DNA from: Apostichopus californicus
Taxonomy: Eukaryota > Echinodermata > Holothuroidea > Aspidochirotida > Stichopodidae
NCBI GenBank assembly: GCA_020650975.1
Contig: JAIPMN010003475.1
Location: forward strand, 1-28,387
Direction: 5' to 3'
Length of the DNA: 28,387 nucleotides
Part shown: positions 10,673 to 20,174 of the stretch, in pieces
Layout: the number at the start of each line of letters is the position of its first letter
Position numbering within the stretch: the stretch's first letter is position 1
Position numbers and translations under genes: made by a program
Notes under the pieces: model-generated
Database searches by the model: none
Seen by the model: only the letters and a program-made list of their open reading frames with translations
What the model was told of the DNA's origin: nothing

Positions 10673-10703
10673 TAGAGTGCAGTGTCTGAGGAGACAGGTA
10701 AGC
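10673..10703 (+). repeat. Dispersed motif, copy 3 (plus half of inverted pair)
   Basis: AGAGTGCAGTGTCTGAGGAG followed by ACAGGTAAGC matches the family in plus orientation. The core CAGGTAAG is intact. Together with copy 2 it makes a head-to-head inverted pair. Confidence 0.65.
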
Positions 10704-11416
10704 TTGTCACTCATAAATATCCATTCTGGGTAAATTTGGTCATTACTGTAAGAAGGACAATTGATGAAAGTTATGGACTGCAGTGCCTCATTGTAGCAAC
10801 TACGGTGGTTAGTTAAATTTAAATCAGGTCCCTTTGTTGTTTACTTTCATTATAATTTAGAATGAATAAGTTAATAAACAAAATATTAGGATATGTTATG
10901 TCCTCTTCAATCCTTACTATGTACAGCTGAGGACAGTTTCTCAAAACTAACTATGCCAATAGAAGTTTTTTTTACAGTGACATATCCCCCTCCCCCTCCC
11001 CCCTAATTCTAGTCTTGAATTATGAAACACGAGAGAAGGCCGTTCCCCTTTCACCACTAACAACTTAAGGATTTAATGGCTTGTGGAAGGCTCAAGTTAC
11101 TGAACTTAGTAAGATACTAATTTAACCTCATACCTTTCAATGGAATTACGATGGTCTACATTGGCTGGTTTCCTTCTCAACTGTACAGTTAATGCTCTTC
11201 AAGGATATTGTATCAAGGCAACTCTGAGAACCAATCAATTTATTTCCTCAAATTTATTTGTTGTTGTCTAAATTCAAGGTAACAACAGTACTCTCGTAGA
11301 TGTATGGTATGACCTTTCACATCAAGTTCTCTTTGATTCAATTTGACAAACAATTTGCCTAACATTGTCCAACTCATGTTTCTTTCCAATAATTTTCTAG
11401 AGGCTTAGAGGATGAT
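10704..11416. other. Non-coding, no clear feature
   Basis: Unique AT-rich DNA with one C-rich tract at 10986-11003. No exon-like segment. Confidence 0.55.
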
Positions 11417-12046
11417 TTAAAGCAGCATTTTGCGTCCTTTTCTGTGATTTTTCTCAACCTCACTGACTCCACTATGCCATAACGACATACATAACTAGCT
11501 TATCTATTTAAATCTTACTTCAAATAGTGGCATAAAAGTCGAAAAATTTGCAACTTTCAACTTTGATTTTCTCCAAGATATTTTCCGTTGGGATCCCAGA
11601 TTCCCAATAAACCTCCTCCATAATTTGAATATTTTAACATTATGAACTTCATTGACCAATACGTATTATAACACCATGCTTGATTTGTGTACAGTCTATA
11701 TGGCAGTTGTACCAGGGAGTTCCATAACAACTCCCTGGTTGTACCAATGCAAAGTCTTAAATCTATTTTTAGCAATGGCTCATACTAAACCTGCATCTCT
11801 GATTGGTTGAATGCAAACTAGTGGGTTTGGAAGAACTGTATGCGTTTAGTTTTAAAAGTGGAATTTGTCGTGGACACTCTTCTCGTTATCTGCAAATATC
11901 CTCAATTACTCGCCAATTAACGTTGTTGGCAGGGGAAAACTTGGCTAATATCTTAGTTTGCTGTTTTGTGATTGATATATGTAAAAAACTCGATGGACAT
12001 GTCAAAAAAGTAGAAAACGGCGACCAAACGCAAAATGCTGCTTTAA
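11417..12046. mobile_element. TTAA-flanked MITE, about 622 bp (family 2)
   Basis: TTAA at 11417-11420 and 12043-12046 flank perfect 15 bp inverted termini: AGCAGCATTTTGCGT at 11421-11435, and its complement at 12028-12042. The body has no recognisable transposase. An open + frame of 109 codons (11803-12132) runs out of the right end into flanking DNA, which argues against it being a gene. The interior carries a perfect 11 bp stem (ACCAGGGAGTT and AACTCCCTGGT, 11711-11739, 7-base loop) and a GATTGGTTGAATG block. The termini are unrelated to those of the element at 3847-4513, so two families with the same target preference are present. Confidence 0.85.
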
Positions 12047-12963
12047 GGCACAAGATATATCTTGATATGTTGTGGAATGTTCAAACACATGGCTACCATG
12101 CTGAGGTAGTATTTGTACTAAAACACCTTTAATCGAGAAATGACCTTCAAACAGATGAGGTTCATCAGTTAAAGTGACTGGATTACTTAGTCTAACACAT
12201 AGACCAATAGATCAGTTCCTCAGATGCAGTATAAACCTCAACAGGGAAAACATTTTGAAAAAAATTTGTTGGCCTCAAATAGCATGTAGGGATGCAGTAC
12301 TGTACATTTAAAACTTACCAAGGACAAATGGTGTTGAATGTCATCAAAGGATGTTCTCTTGTATAAATAAAGTTATTTAAGTAACATGTTTTGGCCTGAG
12401 TTAGAAGAAGTTTTCGAACAACGGATTAACACTAACTTTTATACCTGCACTGAGTAGTCGGCATCATCGTTTCATTAGCCCTTTAAAGGAGGGAGGGGTG
12501 GGGAGTGGGGTGGGAGGAATACTTCAAATAGTTGGTATTTATTTTAAAGTTTAAAATTTTAAAGCATCATTGCTTTGGGTTTAATGTAAACAGCTTTTGA
12601 CTAGAGTACAGTATATCACCATACCAATTGTCGACTGAATTTTTTCACAATTTGTTTTGGCCATTCTGAAGTGGAAGAAGAAAGTCAAGATGTCACTTTG
12701 CCATGCAAGATCTCTGTTGCTAGGGATCGGTCTATTAAGCTTGCCAAGGCAGAGTTAAATTATTGATAGCCAAGGCTTTATACATAATAAACCTTTACAG
12801 TCTTAGGCAAACTATAATATTAATGATAGCTTTTGCAGTCTCTGTTCGAGGAAGGAGGAAGTATCGACATTGCCAACCGTGTACAGGCTTTTATTGTTCT
12901 AATTATTTACGAGGAAAAGTCGAGCTAAAACTTATTTCGCTTCTTGTTTTCATTCGTCGACAG
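12047..12963. other. Non-coding; possible upstream region of the next exon
   Basis: G-rich tract at 12488-12517 (runs of 3-4 G, candidate quadruplex) beside the 10 bp palindrome CCTTTAAAGG. From about 12840 the CpG content rises. The last 30 bases form a pyrimidine-rich run ending in CGACAG at 12963, usable as a splice acceptor for a leader intron. A promoter cannot be placed from sequence alone. Confidence 0.45.
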
Positions 12964-12975
12964 ATAACTTGATCG

Positions 12976-13058
12976 ATGGCTTCAGACTTCTTTGAATCTT
13001 TCCTGCAGACCATTCCATCTCCAGGATCTGTTTTCGGCATTTTCGTATCCAGCGATTG
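12976..13058 (+). CDS. Candidate first coding exon, product unknown
   Basis: Seen: ATG at 12976 in context GATCGATGG (G at +4), with an in-frame TGA nine bases upstream (12970-12972 region). The frame is open for 27 codons to a strong donor, GATTG|GTGAGTC, at 13059. The peptide starts MASDFFESFLQTIPSPGSVF and continues GIFVSSD, ending in phase 2 with TG of a Cys/Trp codon. The acidic and aromatic start is followed by a hydrophobic segment, which is unlike translated intron. A CAG at 12963 after a pyrimidine tract would allow an untranslated leader exon upstream. No family was recognised. The next exon is uncertain: the acceptor at 17605 keeps the frame open, as does a weaker one near 14275, but neither shows a clear following donor. 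Confidence 0.45.
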
Positions 13059-14627
13059 GTGAGTCTCGGTTTTCCCTTAAAATCACTCTTTTTGATAGGC
13101 GTGTTATAAAACTATTTATATCATAACTCAGATCGATCGGCATAAAAATCCAAACCTTGAGCTGCTTTTCTAAAAGGTATAGACTGTTGTTGCATAAATT
13201 GTAGATATTCCCTTTAAAGCTATTTAATGTTCATGTTTGCCAAAACTGGGCTTATTTTCCAAAGGTCATGACCAGTTGGTTGCCTGAGAAGCCTAAGTTA
13301 GTAGCGCAAATGGATATATACCCCCTGATCCCTTATATCACCCACTGGCAAAGAGGTAAATAGGTAAGAAGTTGAGGAGTGTCAGTAAAAATAACTATGA
13401 GGTATCTTAGACTCCTTGGGGTGGTGGAATGTCACAGAATTGTTCCCCATCTGGATTCCAACAGCTGTCTATCAAATTAAGGCACAGGTTATTGCCCCTA
13501 CCACAAGACAAACTCAAAAATGTACTTCCTATCTATGTTAAATGCATGGGATACTTTTCTGTGTAACAGTTAGGTCCTGCGCTGGTTTGACTATTAATCG
13601 TTCTGAGAAGCTTTGGAGAGTGAAAGAAGATTATTTGCCCAAAGATTTTGTCCGAGAAGGATGGCTTTGTTATAAACTGTGTGACAATTGTGAATATATA
13701 ATTTCACGCTTCCACACCCCCATCCTACCTTGACCCACATCTTCTTCTATTATACATACAGTGGTAAGTGGTTATGGGTTATAAATTGATCTAGTTGTAT
13801 GCATGTCTACACTGTGAGAATGCCCATGTCCATAAAAAGAATGAAACAGTGTTAAGACTGGTGAGTTGTAACCCATTTGGTAAGAATCCAGAAATTCAGC
13901 CAAACTCTTGAACTATGCTTTTTGGGATCGCCAGTGTGCGCGCTAAAAGTTATGAACTTTATCTCACTTTATCTATACCCAAGTCACAGAGAGTCAAAAT
14001 CTAGTTACTGTAGGTGACCAGGAGGCAAGAAGACCTCTCAGAAGGAGTAAAGAAACTTAAGGCTAGAATGTAATTTGAGCTAGTCACCTCACTGTTAACA
14101 GCTCTGTTAGTTGGTGACCATTAACAGAGTCACCGCTTCAAATCTAGCCAAAAATGTGCTTACTGTAGCTAAAGCTAATTAATATTCATGTTTTTTTTAA
14201 AGTAATTTTCCAGTCAGTTTTGTGTTGTTCATCTACTTGTGAGAATCAGTTTGTTGATCTTTTAAGTTATACAGGACCTCCTCGTACAGTGCGGCCCGCC
14301 TGACCGATATCGAACTATTGAGCTTTAAAATTCAGATTCCAAAGTTGATTCTCCGATACATTTCAATTTAGAAACGAACTGTAGGTCTGAAAAGAAAAGT
14401 AGATAGAAAGAGAACCTAGATGATCACCAGACCTTGTATTGTCTATTTTTGTAACAAGAAAAAACCTTGGAGCCTGGAAATTTCTCCACAAAACATTTCC
14501 GTTTGAAATTCACAGAGCTGACCATTTAAAGTCACAAAAGAAACATGTTATGTTGCCATGGTATCTGCTTAAGTTTTAAACACACAGCTCAAGGTGTGAA
14601 GGGATTCAAGACACTTCACCTTTAACT
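13059..14627. other. Putative intron, no clear feature
   Basis: If the preceding exon is real this is its intron. A 63-codon frame at 13542-13733 looks coding-like in composition (contains KLWRVKEDYLPKDFVREGW), but the adjacent acceptor gives a stop in the exon-compatible phase and no donor is present. Around 14275-14335 a CpG-containing stretch (GTGCGGCCCGCCTGACCG) is open in the compatible phase but also lacks a donor. Confidence 0.4.
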
Positions 14628-14672
14628 ATGTCGTCAAAACGGACCGCACCAGCTAGTTCCACTCTGGATGTG
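14628..14672 (+). CDS. Possible alternative first coding exon
   Basis: ATG at 14628 opens a short frame reading MSSKRTAPASSTLDV, a Ser/Thr/basic composition typical of protein N-termini, followed directly by a donor-like GTGAGC at 14673. The stretch is CpG-richer than its surroundings. The frame continues open past this point to the assembly gap, so the donor is only a suggestion. It would be an in-phase (phase 0) exon of 15 codons. No family was recognised. Chance is a serious alternative at this length. Confidence 0.25.
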
Positions 14673-14751
14673 GTGAGCCATAATCGACTGCAATTTACTT
14701 CAAGACTGAGGCATGAGTTACTTCCACTGATATTGCCAGTGCTGTCATTAT

Positions 14752-14761
14752 NNNNNNNNNN
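14752..14761. other. Assembly gap, 10 N
   Basis: Ten consecutive N bases. True length is unknown. Confidence 1.
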
Positions 14762-14779
14762 CCCCCCCCCCCCCCCCCC
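14762..14779. repeat. Poly-C tract at gap edge
   Basis: Eighteen consecutive C directly after the gap. Homopolymers of this kind commonly stall polymerase and break assemblies, so the gap is probably caused by this run. Confidence 0.97.
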
Positions 14780-15878
14780 GTTCATGTTGACTTTCTGTCA
14801 GATCGTGAAAGTAGTTAGAGTTCTACAACGAGAATATATTGAAAGCTCTCAGGCTCGTAAAATATCATAATTAACGTCCTACTTTTTGGCAAGAAATTAT
14901 TGTTTGCATTACGGAGACTCCCCCTCTTAGCTGTGTTTGTATTTAGTGTAAATTTGGCTTCATATGAACCTACCTACTGTGCATCCCAGGTGTTTTGCTC
15001 CCCGACATAACTTTTTTGAAAATGTCAATTTTTCTGCATGCCTGTCACTGAAGTGTATTGACATGTCGCTTTCAGCATGTACAGTACAGTATGTGATGTA
15101 GCCCTCTGTGGGCCAAAGTCTGCCGAGATGTTTGGCGACTTGTTTGTCTAAGGCAGTAAGTAGTCTTCTTCTAATTCTTCTATTGCAATGAGAAAAAAAA
15201 GTTACTTTGTTTGCAGTCAGATGGATAGTGCCAGTAAACAAGGTGTCAAATCTCAATTAAAGTTTCTATTAAAACGACCCGTCCATGTGATTCGGCGAGG
15301 CCTAATTTTAGGATATTGAATATTTAAGGGAAGAAGAGGAAGCGCAGACAGCCGAGCTGTTGCAGTTGTTGTTGTTGTTTTAAATGTGCTCTGTAATTAG
15401 GAAGTGGTAACGACTTCTTGCAAAGTGCAGTTTAACGAGAGTGGATGCATGTTGATCTCGACCGTCTTATTTTCAGCGTCTTCAAAGCCTGCAAACTTTC
15501 ATGCCCTCCGGCGGTTCTAAATAATTTGTCCTTATTATTAAACTGGTCTTAAGATTCAAATATTCTCTTTGAAGGTAAACTGAAGTTTTAAGGAATTTGA
15601 CATGTATGTGAACATTATTGATTACAACATGGTCTGTACATTAATTGCAATAAAAAGTATCCCTTCGCGCCTGTATACTAAATTTGCTTTGATTCCCCTC
15701 GCTTGGTCTCTGAAGCTAAGTGAAGATTCGGGTAGATAACTGTAAGAAACATTTCCAGAGACTTTGGGTGCTAGAATGAGAAAGAGGGTAACTGAATTGA
15801 TGTGGCTTCATGGTTGCTAAGGGTGGGTGTGTACAGTGTTAATACAAAAGGCTACTAATTCACTGCACAGACAAAAAG
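14780..15878. other. Non-coding; CpG-richer unique DNA
   Basis: A 98-codon minus-strand frame (14960-15256) has no splice context or recognisable domain. From about 15270 to 15530 the sequence has many CpGs, an imperfect GTT run (15359-15380) and little low complexity. It could be a regulatory element, but nothing in the sequence proves it. Confidence 0.45.
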
Positions 15879-15925
15879 CAAGAGTGCTGAGGTCGTGAGG
15901 AGACAGGTAAGTGAGAAAGTGAAGC
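15879..15925 (+). repeat. Dispersed motif, copy 4
   Basis: AGAGTGCTGAGGTCGTGAGG followed by AGACAGGTAAGTGAG. This is the best plus-orientation representative of the family and contains an ideal donor consensus, CAG|GTAAGT. Confidence 0.75.
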
Positions 15926-17070
15926 ACATAAAAAAAATACTTTCCTTTCACAAATTTGACCATCTACTCCCTCTCCTCCACTCCACTCCCCTCCATCCCA
16001 CCCTCCCCTCCGTCTCACCCATCCTCCCCCCCCCCTCCCCTCAACCATCCCCAAACCCTTCTTTTGCCATCAGTTATGGCCTAACTTTGCAGACAAATTA
16101 TGATTACATCCCATACATGTCACTTAATCATATTCGGTGACCTAAATCAAATTCCCATATACTGTACCACAACGGTGTGCACAGCATTTCCTACAGCCAA
16201 GAATAGTACACAGGCAGTTTCCTCTGTAATAAATTAAGCTCACTGAAGTTGACCAATCCTTCATCTCAAGTGATATATACTGTATATGCAATACATACAT
16301 GTGGTGTAATAAGTTGATTAATTTATAATCTCCCTAAGAAACTAATGCTCTATATAGTCCACATGCTGAGTAATAATCTAATTCTAATCTCCAGAGAAAA
16401 TTCAGAAATTGAATTATAATTTGGCCACGAAGTGAGATTTTTTTTTTATTATGAGATTATAGAATATGGCCGCAATTTTAATTCCCACTTCTGTCCCAAT
16501 TGGAGCAGATGGTGATCACTGATTCTTTTCTGAAACAATTTCAAGTTGAGATATATTTCAAAGCCAAATATGTAATCATTTACATCATGTATACAGATAT
16601 TGTATATATTATGAGGGAAGATAAGGGGGTAGGAAGGGAATGGGGTGGGGTGGGGTGGGAAGAGGCATGGAAGGGAAACAATTGTACCCATGAGGCGAGG
16701 AATGGAATCTATTTAAATATCATCTCAAATGGAAGGAGAAGGTGTGAGTAACTAAAGGTTTGCACTAGAAATTAAATTTACATGATTGAGCTATTGTAGG
16801 AAATGGGTGAGTGAGTACAGTATGTACTCATACTCATGAATGTGTAGACTTATTTAGTTATTTGTATCAGTTCCACAGAATATCCTATTTAAGTCCCTCA
16901 AAAAGCGGACGGAAATAAAAATGATCAGGATGATGAGAGGACCTTTATTCTTCAGGATTCTAGAGGTGAATGTACAGTATCCTCCGTCCTTTGAAGAGCA
17001 GAACCCGTCTTGCTCTTCACATCCCACCTCATTGTTTTCACGGGTCCCCCAAACTCTGAACTCATCGGAT
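15926..17070. other. Non-coding; C-rich and G-rich tracts
   Basis: 15963-16045 is a CTCC/CCATCC-rich low-complexity tract (complement could form quadruplexes). 16625-16675 is a GGGGT-type tract on the + strand with four runs of four G. Overlapping ORFs on both strands across these tracts are compositional artefacts. Confidence 0.65.
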
Positions 17071-17122
17071 TTACTTCATTCCTTTCTTACCTGTCTCTGA
17101 TACATACGCACTCCTAAGTACC
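17071..17122 (-). repeat. Dispersed motif, copy 5
   Basis: TTACTTCATTCCTTTCTTAC, then CTGTCTCTGATACATACGC and ACTCCTAAGTACC. Minus orientation; left end and core intact, middle spacer divergent. Confidence 0.65.
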
Positions 17123-17605
17123 ATGCCTGGGACCATCCTTGCACTGTGGATTCCAGTGGATGGAAATCACACACTATGCAGTAGAAATATGATGTACAGT
17201 AGGCTGTGTTTTGAATGGTAGATTTAGAAGGAATCAGTAAAGTGATGACCATAGAGAGGATAATTGGGGGCGCAGTGCAGGAATATTATCATATTCATTG
17301 GCATTTGTAGGCATGTATTGGATGCGTATGTGTGTATTCATCTTTTTAAAGCAACTTGTAAGTAACAGAATGGCTACAGCCTGAAGCCTGGGATCAATTA
17401 GGGGGTCTGAAAAATATGGTGTAAAAGACTAGAAAATGAGAGTCAGGGTGATGTAAAGTGCTCTCGAAACCACTGCATATGCAAAAGATGTGGATTCATT
17501 GTTTGATAATTGTTAGATAATTCTTGGTCAGTTAAATGATGAATGGTTCCTTTAAGCTCCTTAATCGCAATTTTTACTTCGATCGTGTTCTATTATATTT
17601 CCTAG
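17123..17605. other. Non-coding spacer
   Basis: Unique AT-rich sequence. It ends in a pyrimidine/T-rich run with TTTCCTAG at 17605, a plausible splice acceptor. Confidence 0.5.
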
Positions 17606-17708
17606 GTTGTCAGTAAACAAAGTTCTTCGGCACAGAGAAGTTGGAGAACAAGCCTGTTTCTTCAATAGTTATCTGACGACTCGGATTCAAATTATTCCCA
17701 CTTCATGA
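17606..17708 (+). CDS. Weak candidate terminal exon
   Basis: The acceptor TATTATATTTCCTAG ends at 17605. In the phase left by the exon ending at 13058, the frame is open for 34 codons (including SVNKVLRHREVGEQACFFNS) to a TGA at 17706-17708. Joined to that exon it would give a product of about 61 residues with no recognised family. A run of this length is open by chance roughly one time in five, and no poly-A signal was assigned. A second frame is also open over the first 20 codons. Confidence 0.2.
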
Positions 17709-18747
17709 ATTTTCAGTCTCTTTTGCCTCGACTCGATCTCGGCAGGCCAAGATTTAGTCAGACATGAAAGTTCTACATATATATTATGGATGAATTGGGA
17801 GTTATCACAACTTGTTGTTTTGAGTTTTTACCCTGAAAGAACTGCCCATCTCAACAGAAGGCTCTCAGGAGGAGAGAATTTTAACAAGAAGAAGCAAGCC
17901 TTCTAGCTAGATGTGTGAATTTATTTCCATGTGATATCATCCAGCTCCTGTACTGTACTTTATAAACCTCTTACCTAATCCAAAAAAAAGAAGGAAAGAA
18001 AATGTTTTGGTTTCTCTCCTCTTGGAGTTTTGATAAGCCTAGATTTATTCATCCTTCTAGCAATCATATTCTCTCATATTGTAACCACAAACCAAAATGT
18101 TTTCCCCTGCTCCTGGAAGCATGGATTTTGTTTATTGCAGTATGCCTGCTGTCTCCATCTGTAGACACACACACACACAAGCACGCACATGCATGCTGCC
18201 AGTCTCTGTGTGTGAAGAGTGCATGGCAGTTTGGCAATGAAGAGGAGAGCAAATTATAGTACAGAATGCTGTTCTTGCTGGTGGGCTCCTTCCTCTGCCT
18301 TCTTGTGGTTTGGTGAAGCTTGGCAGTTATCCAAGAGTCTTTGGTATAATGAAAGAGCAGATGATGGTAGTAAAATTAGTTGCTCAGATGCACATGACTA
18401 GTGTAAGAATCTGTGGTGCAATAAATAACCCACCTTTAATAGGAATACGCAGCCGGTCATATTATTAATTTCTAGGTAAAGATTAAAAATGTACTTTTGT
18501 TTCTATCCAGCAGTACCTGAAGTTTTCTAGTTTTCAGGTTACAAATTCGACAGATTTGTGCTTGCTTGCTTGTTTTTTTGTTTGTTTGTTTGGATCCAGG
18601 GCTTGACAAGAACAAAAGAGACATCTTGGGCTAGGTGATCATGCAGATCTGTATGTAATGTACAATTAGAAGTTGAAACAAAAGAACATCTGTAAACGAG
18701 AGAAGAACAAAATAAAACGTTGCTCATCCAGCTGTTCATTTAATCAT
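17709..18747. other. Non-coding, with small microsatellites
   Basis: Short (AC)n run at about 18166-18190 and a CTTG/TTTG run at 18560-18592. Overlapping short ORFs on both strands at 18002-18401 reflect these repeats. Confidence 0.6.
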
Positions 18748-18845
18748 TTACCTCATTCCGCTCTTACCCATCTCTTACCCATCTCTTACCTATCTCTTGC
18801 CTATCTCTAAGCGATCTCCGAGACATCTGCACTCCCTTTCTACCT
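18748..18845 (-). repeat. Dispersed motif, copy 6, with 11 bp internal array
   Basis: Left end TTACCTCATTCCG and right end GCACTCCCTTTCTACC match the family. The core TCTTACCTGTC has become a five-copy 11 bp array (TCTTACCCATC, twice; TCTTACCTATC; TCTTGCCTATC; TCTAAGCGATC) at 18762-18816. Confidence 0.7.
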
Positions 18846-20087
18846 AGCTAAAGGCAATTAGTAACATGTTTGCAATGCACCACCCCCCTCCCCCCCCCCG
18901 CTTATAACTGTCATTAGTTGGAGATAATGGTCAGGCAAAGTAATATATACCTATCTTGAGCATTATAAAGGATTGGCAGGTTGCTGTAGGTGCTTAAGCC
19001 TAAGATCATTATAAGGGTTTGCATACTAGGTTAGTGCAAGACTGCAGGCTGATTGTGTTTTATGGGGCAGGATCGAATGAAATCTTTGGCCAGTTAGATG
19101 TGGCCTGTTGGGAACCCCTCAAAGTTTCATTGGCCCTGTTGTGGTGGATCTGTTCAAATTGTGTCATGTCTTCTGAGAGGGCTGATAGCAATGTTTCCAG
19201 GCCCGAAGGTAGGAATTCTGGATTGGGAAAGCCCCAACAACGAATGGAGGTGTATAATATTTACAGCACGTCCCGTAACTTAATTGTAGTGAACCAAAAG
19301 AGCACATTATTTTGTAGTACGGTGTTCTTCAAGAAATTTTTGAAAAGTGTGAAAAGTAAGGGAATAGTTAGGTGCACAACATGTGAATATAGTTTAAAAA
19401 AAAATTGTTGTTTTCTCTTGTTTGATAAATTCATTCTTATCCAGAAACAAAAAACAGGGAGGAAGAAAAAAAAAGGCAGAATGAACTTACTGTGACTTTG
19501 TCAAACTGTAATAAATCTTTCCTGAAGTTTTAATAATTGTGCTTTGACTTTCACACATGTATGTATCTTGTGGCTGCTACTCTTTTGATCAAATCATGTG
19601 ATAAATTGTATACACATACATTGCTTTCATCTAGTTGTATACTATTTTCAGTTTAATTACTTTCCTCAAGTTTTCCAATATCCACCATTTCTAAAAGACC
19701 GATATTTATTGTCTAGCATTAAACTGGTTGATTAATCACTCCTTCTACCTCTCAGCGTCGCTTATTCCCACTGTTCGTGTTTTAGAGGCTGTTCATGTTT
19801 TTCATTTACATTCATATCATGTTGAAACAGGTTCTCATGTTAGTAATTAAACCTTCGTCGTCGTCGTGGAAGCCGAAACGGTTCGACCGTTCTATTATTA
19901 CCACTAATAACGAATGAATACCTTGCATCGCTCTATAATTTTTTTTGAACCTCTGTGAAAATTCATTCGGTAGAAAGTTATGATGTGAAGCAGGGATAAC
20001 ACAATTAAAGCCCTTTAATACAACTGGCGCCTTTTTTAAGTGGACCTCACTAGGTCTCACACCATAGTCATATTTTGTTGCCTCCAG
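18846..20087. other. Non-coding or cryptic; long open frame present
   Basis: C-rich tract at 18883-18899. A + frame is open from 19019 to 19495 (158 codons including a TTG start), the longest in the window. Its first half is less AT-rich and ends near a donor-like CGAAG|GTAGG, but its second half is A/T-rich Lys/Phe-rich sequence. No domain was recognised. An acceptor-like CTTCTACCTCTCAG is at 19755 and a small palindrome, AACGGTTCGACCGTT, lies near 19878. Confidence 0.4.
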
Positions 20088-20174
20088 GTTTCTGATAAAG
20101 AAAGGTGTCTTTTAGCTCTGAAACCCCCGAGAGTTTCGGATGTTACCAAAAGTGCAATCACCCAAATATTAATG
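20088..20174 (+). CDS. Candidate internal exon, product unknown
   Basis: Acceptor TATTTTGTTGCCTCCAG ends at 20087 and a donor, TTAATG|GTGTGT, starts at 20175. The 87 bp between are open in one frame, giving 29 codons that begin VSDKERCLLALKPPRVSDVT and end ILM. Exon length is a multiple of three with phase 0 on both sides. The mix of charged, polar and hydrophobic residues and the GC/CpG content differ from neighbouring DNA. The frame stays open past the donor to about 20274, into clearly non-exonic T-rich sequence. No family was recognised. It cannot follow directly from 12976-13058 because that junction would run into a TAG. Confidence 0.42.

Noticed and set aside
11803-12132. 109-codon ORF
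   Set aside because: Begins inside the MITE and runs out across its terminal repeat into flanking DNA, so it is not a transposase or a host exon.
13542-13733. Possible second exon after 13058
   Set aside because: The acceptor at about 13568 would create an immediate TAG in the required phase, and no donor follows.
14960-15256. 98-codon minus-strand ORF
   Set aside because: Several frames of this length are expected by chance in this window. No recognisable family or splice sites.
15860-16140. Pro-rich and Gly-rich ORFs on opposite strands
   Set aside because: Both are translations of the same CTCC-rich low-complexity tract.
18575-18618. Possible 43 bp exon (pyrimidine tract, then CAG, ending CTAG|GTGATC)
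   Set aside because: Stops in the phase required after 12976-13058. The pyrimidine tract is a TTTG microsatellite.
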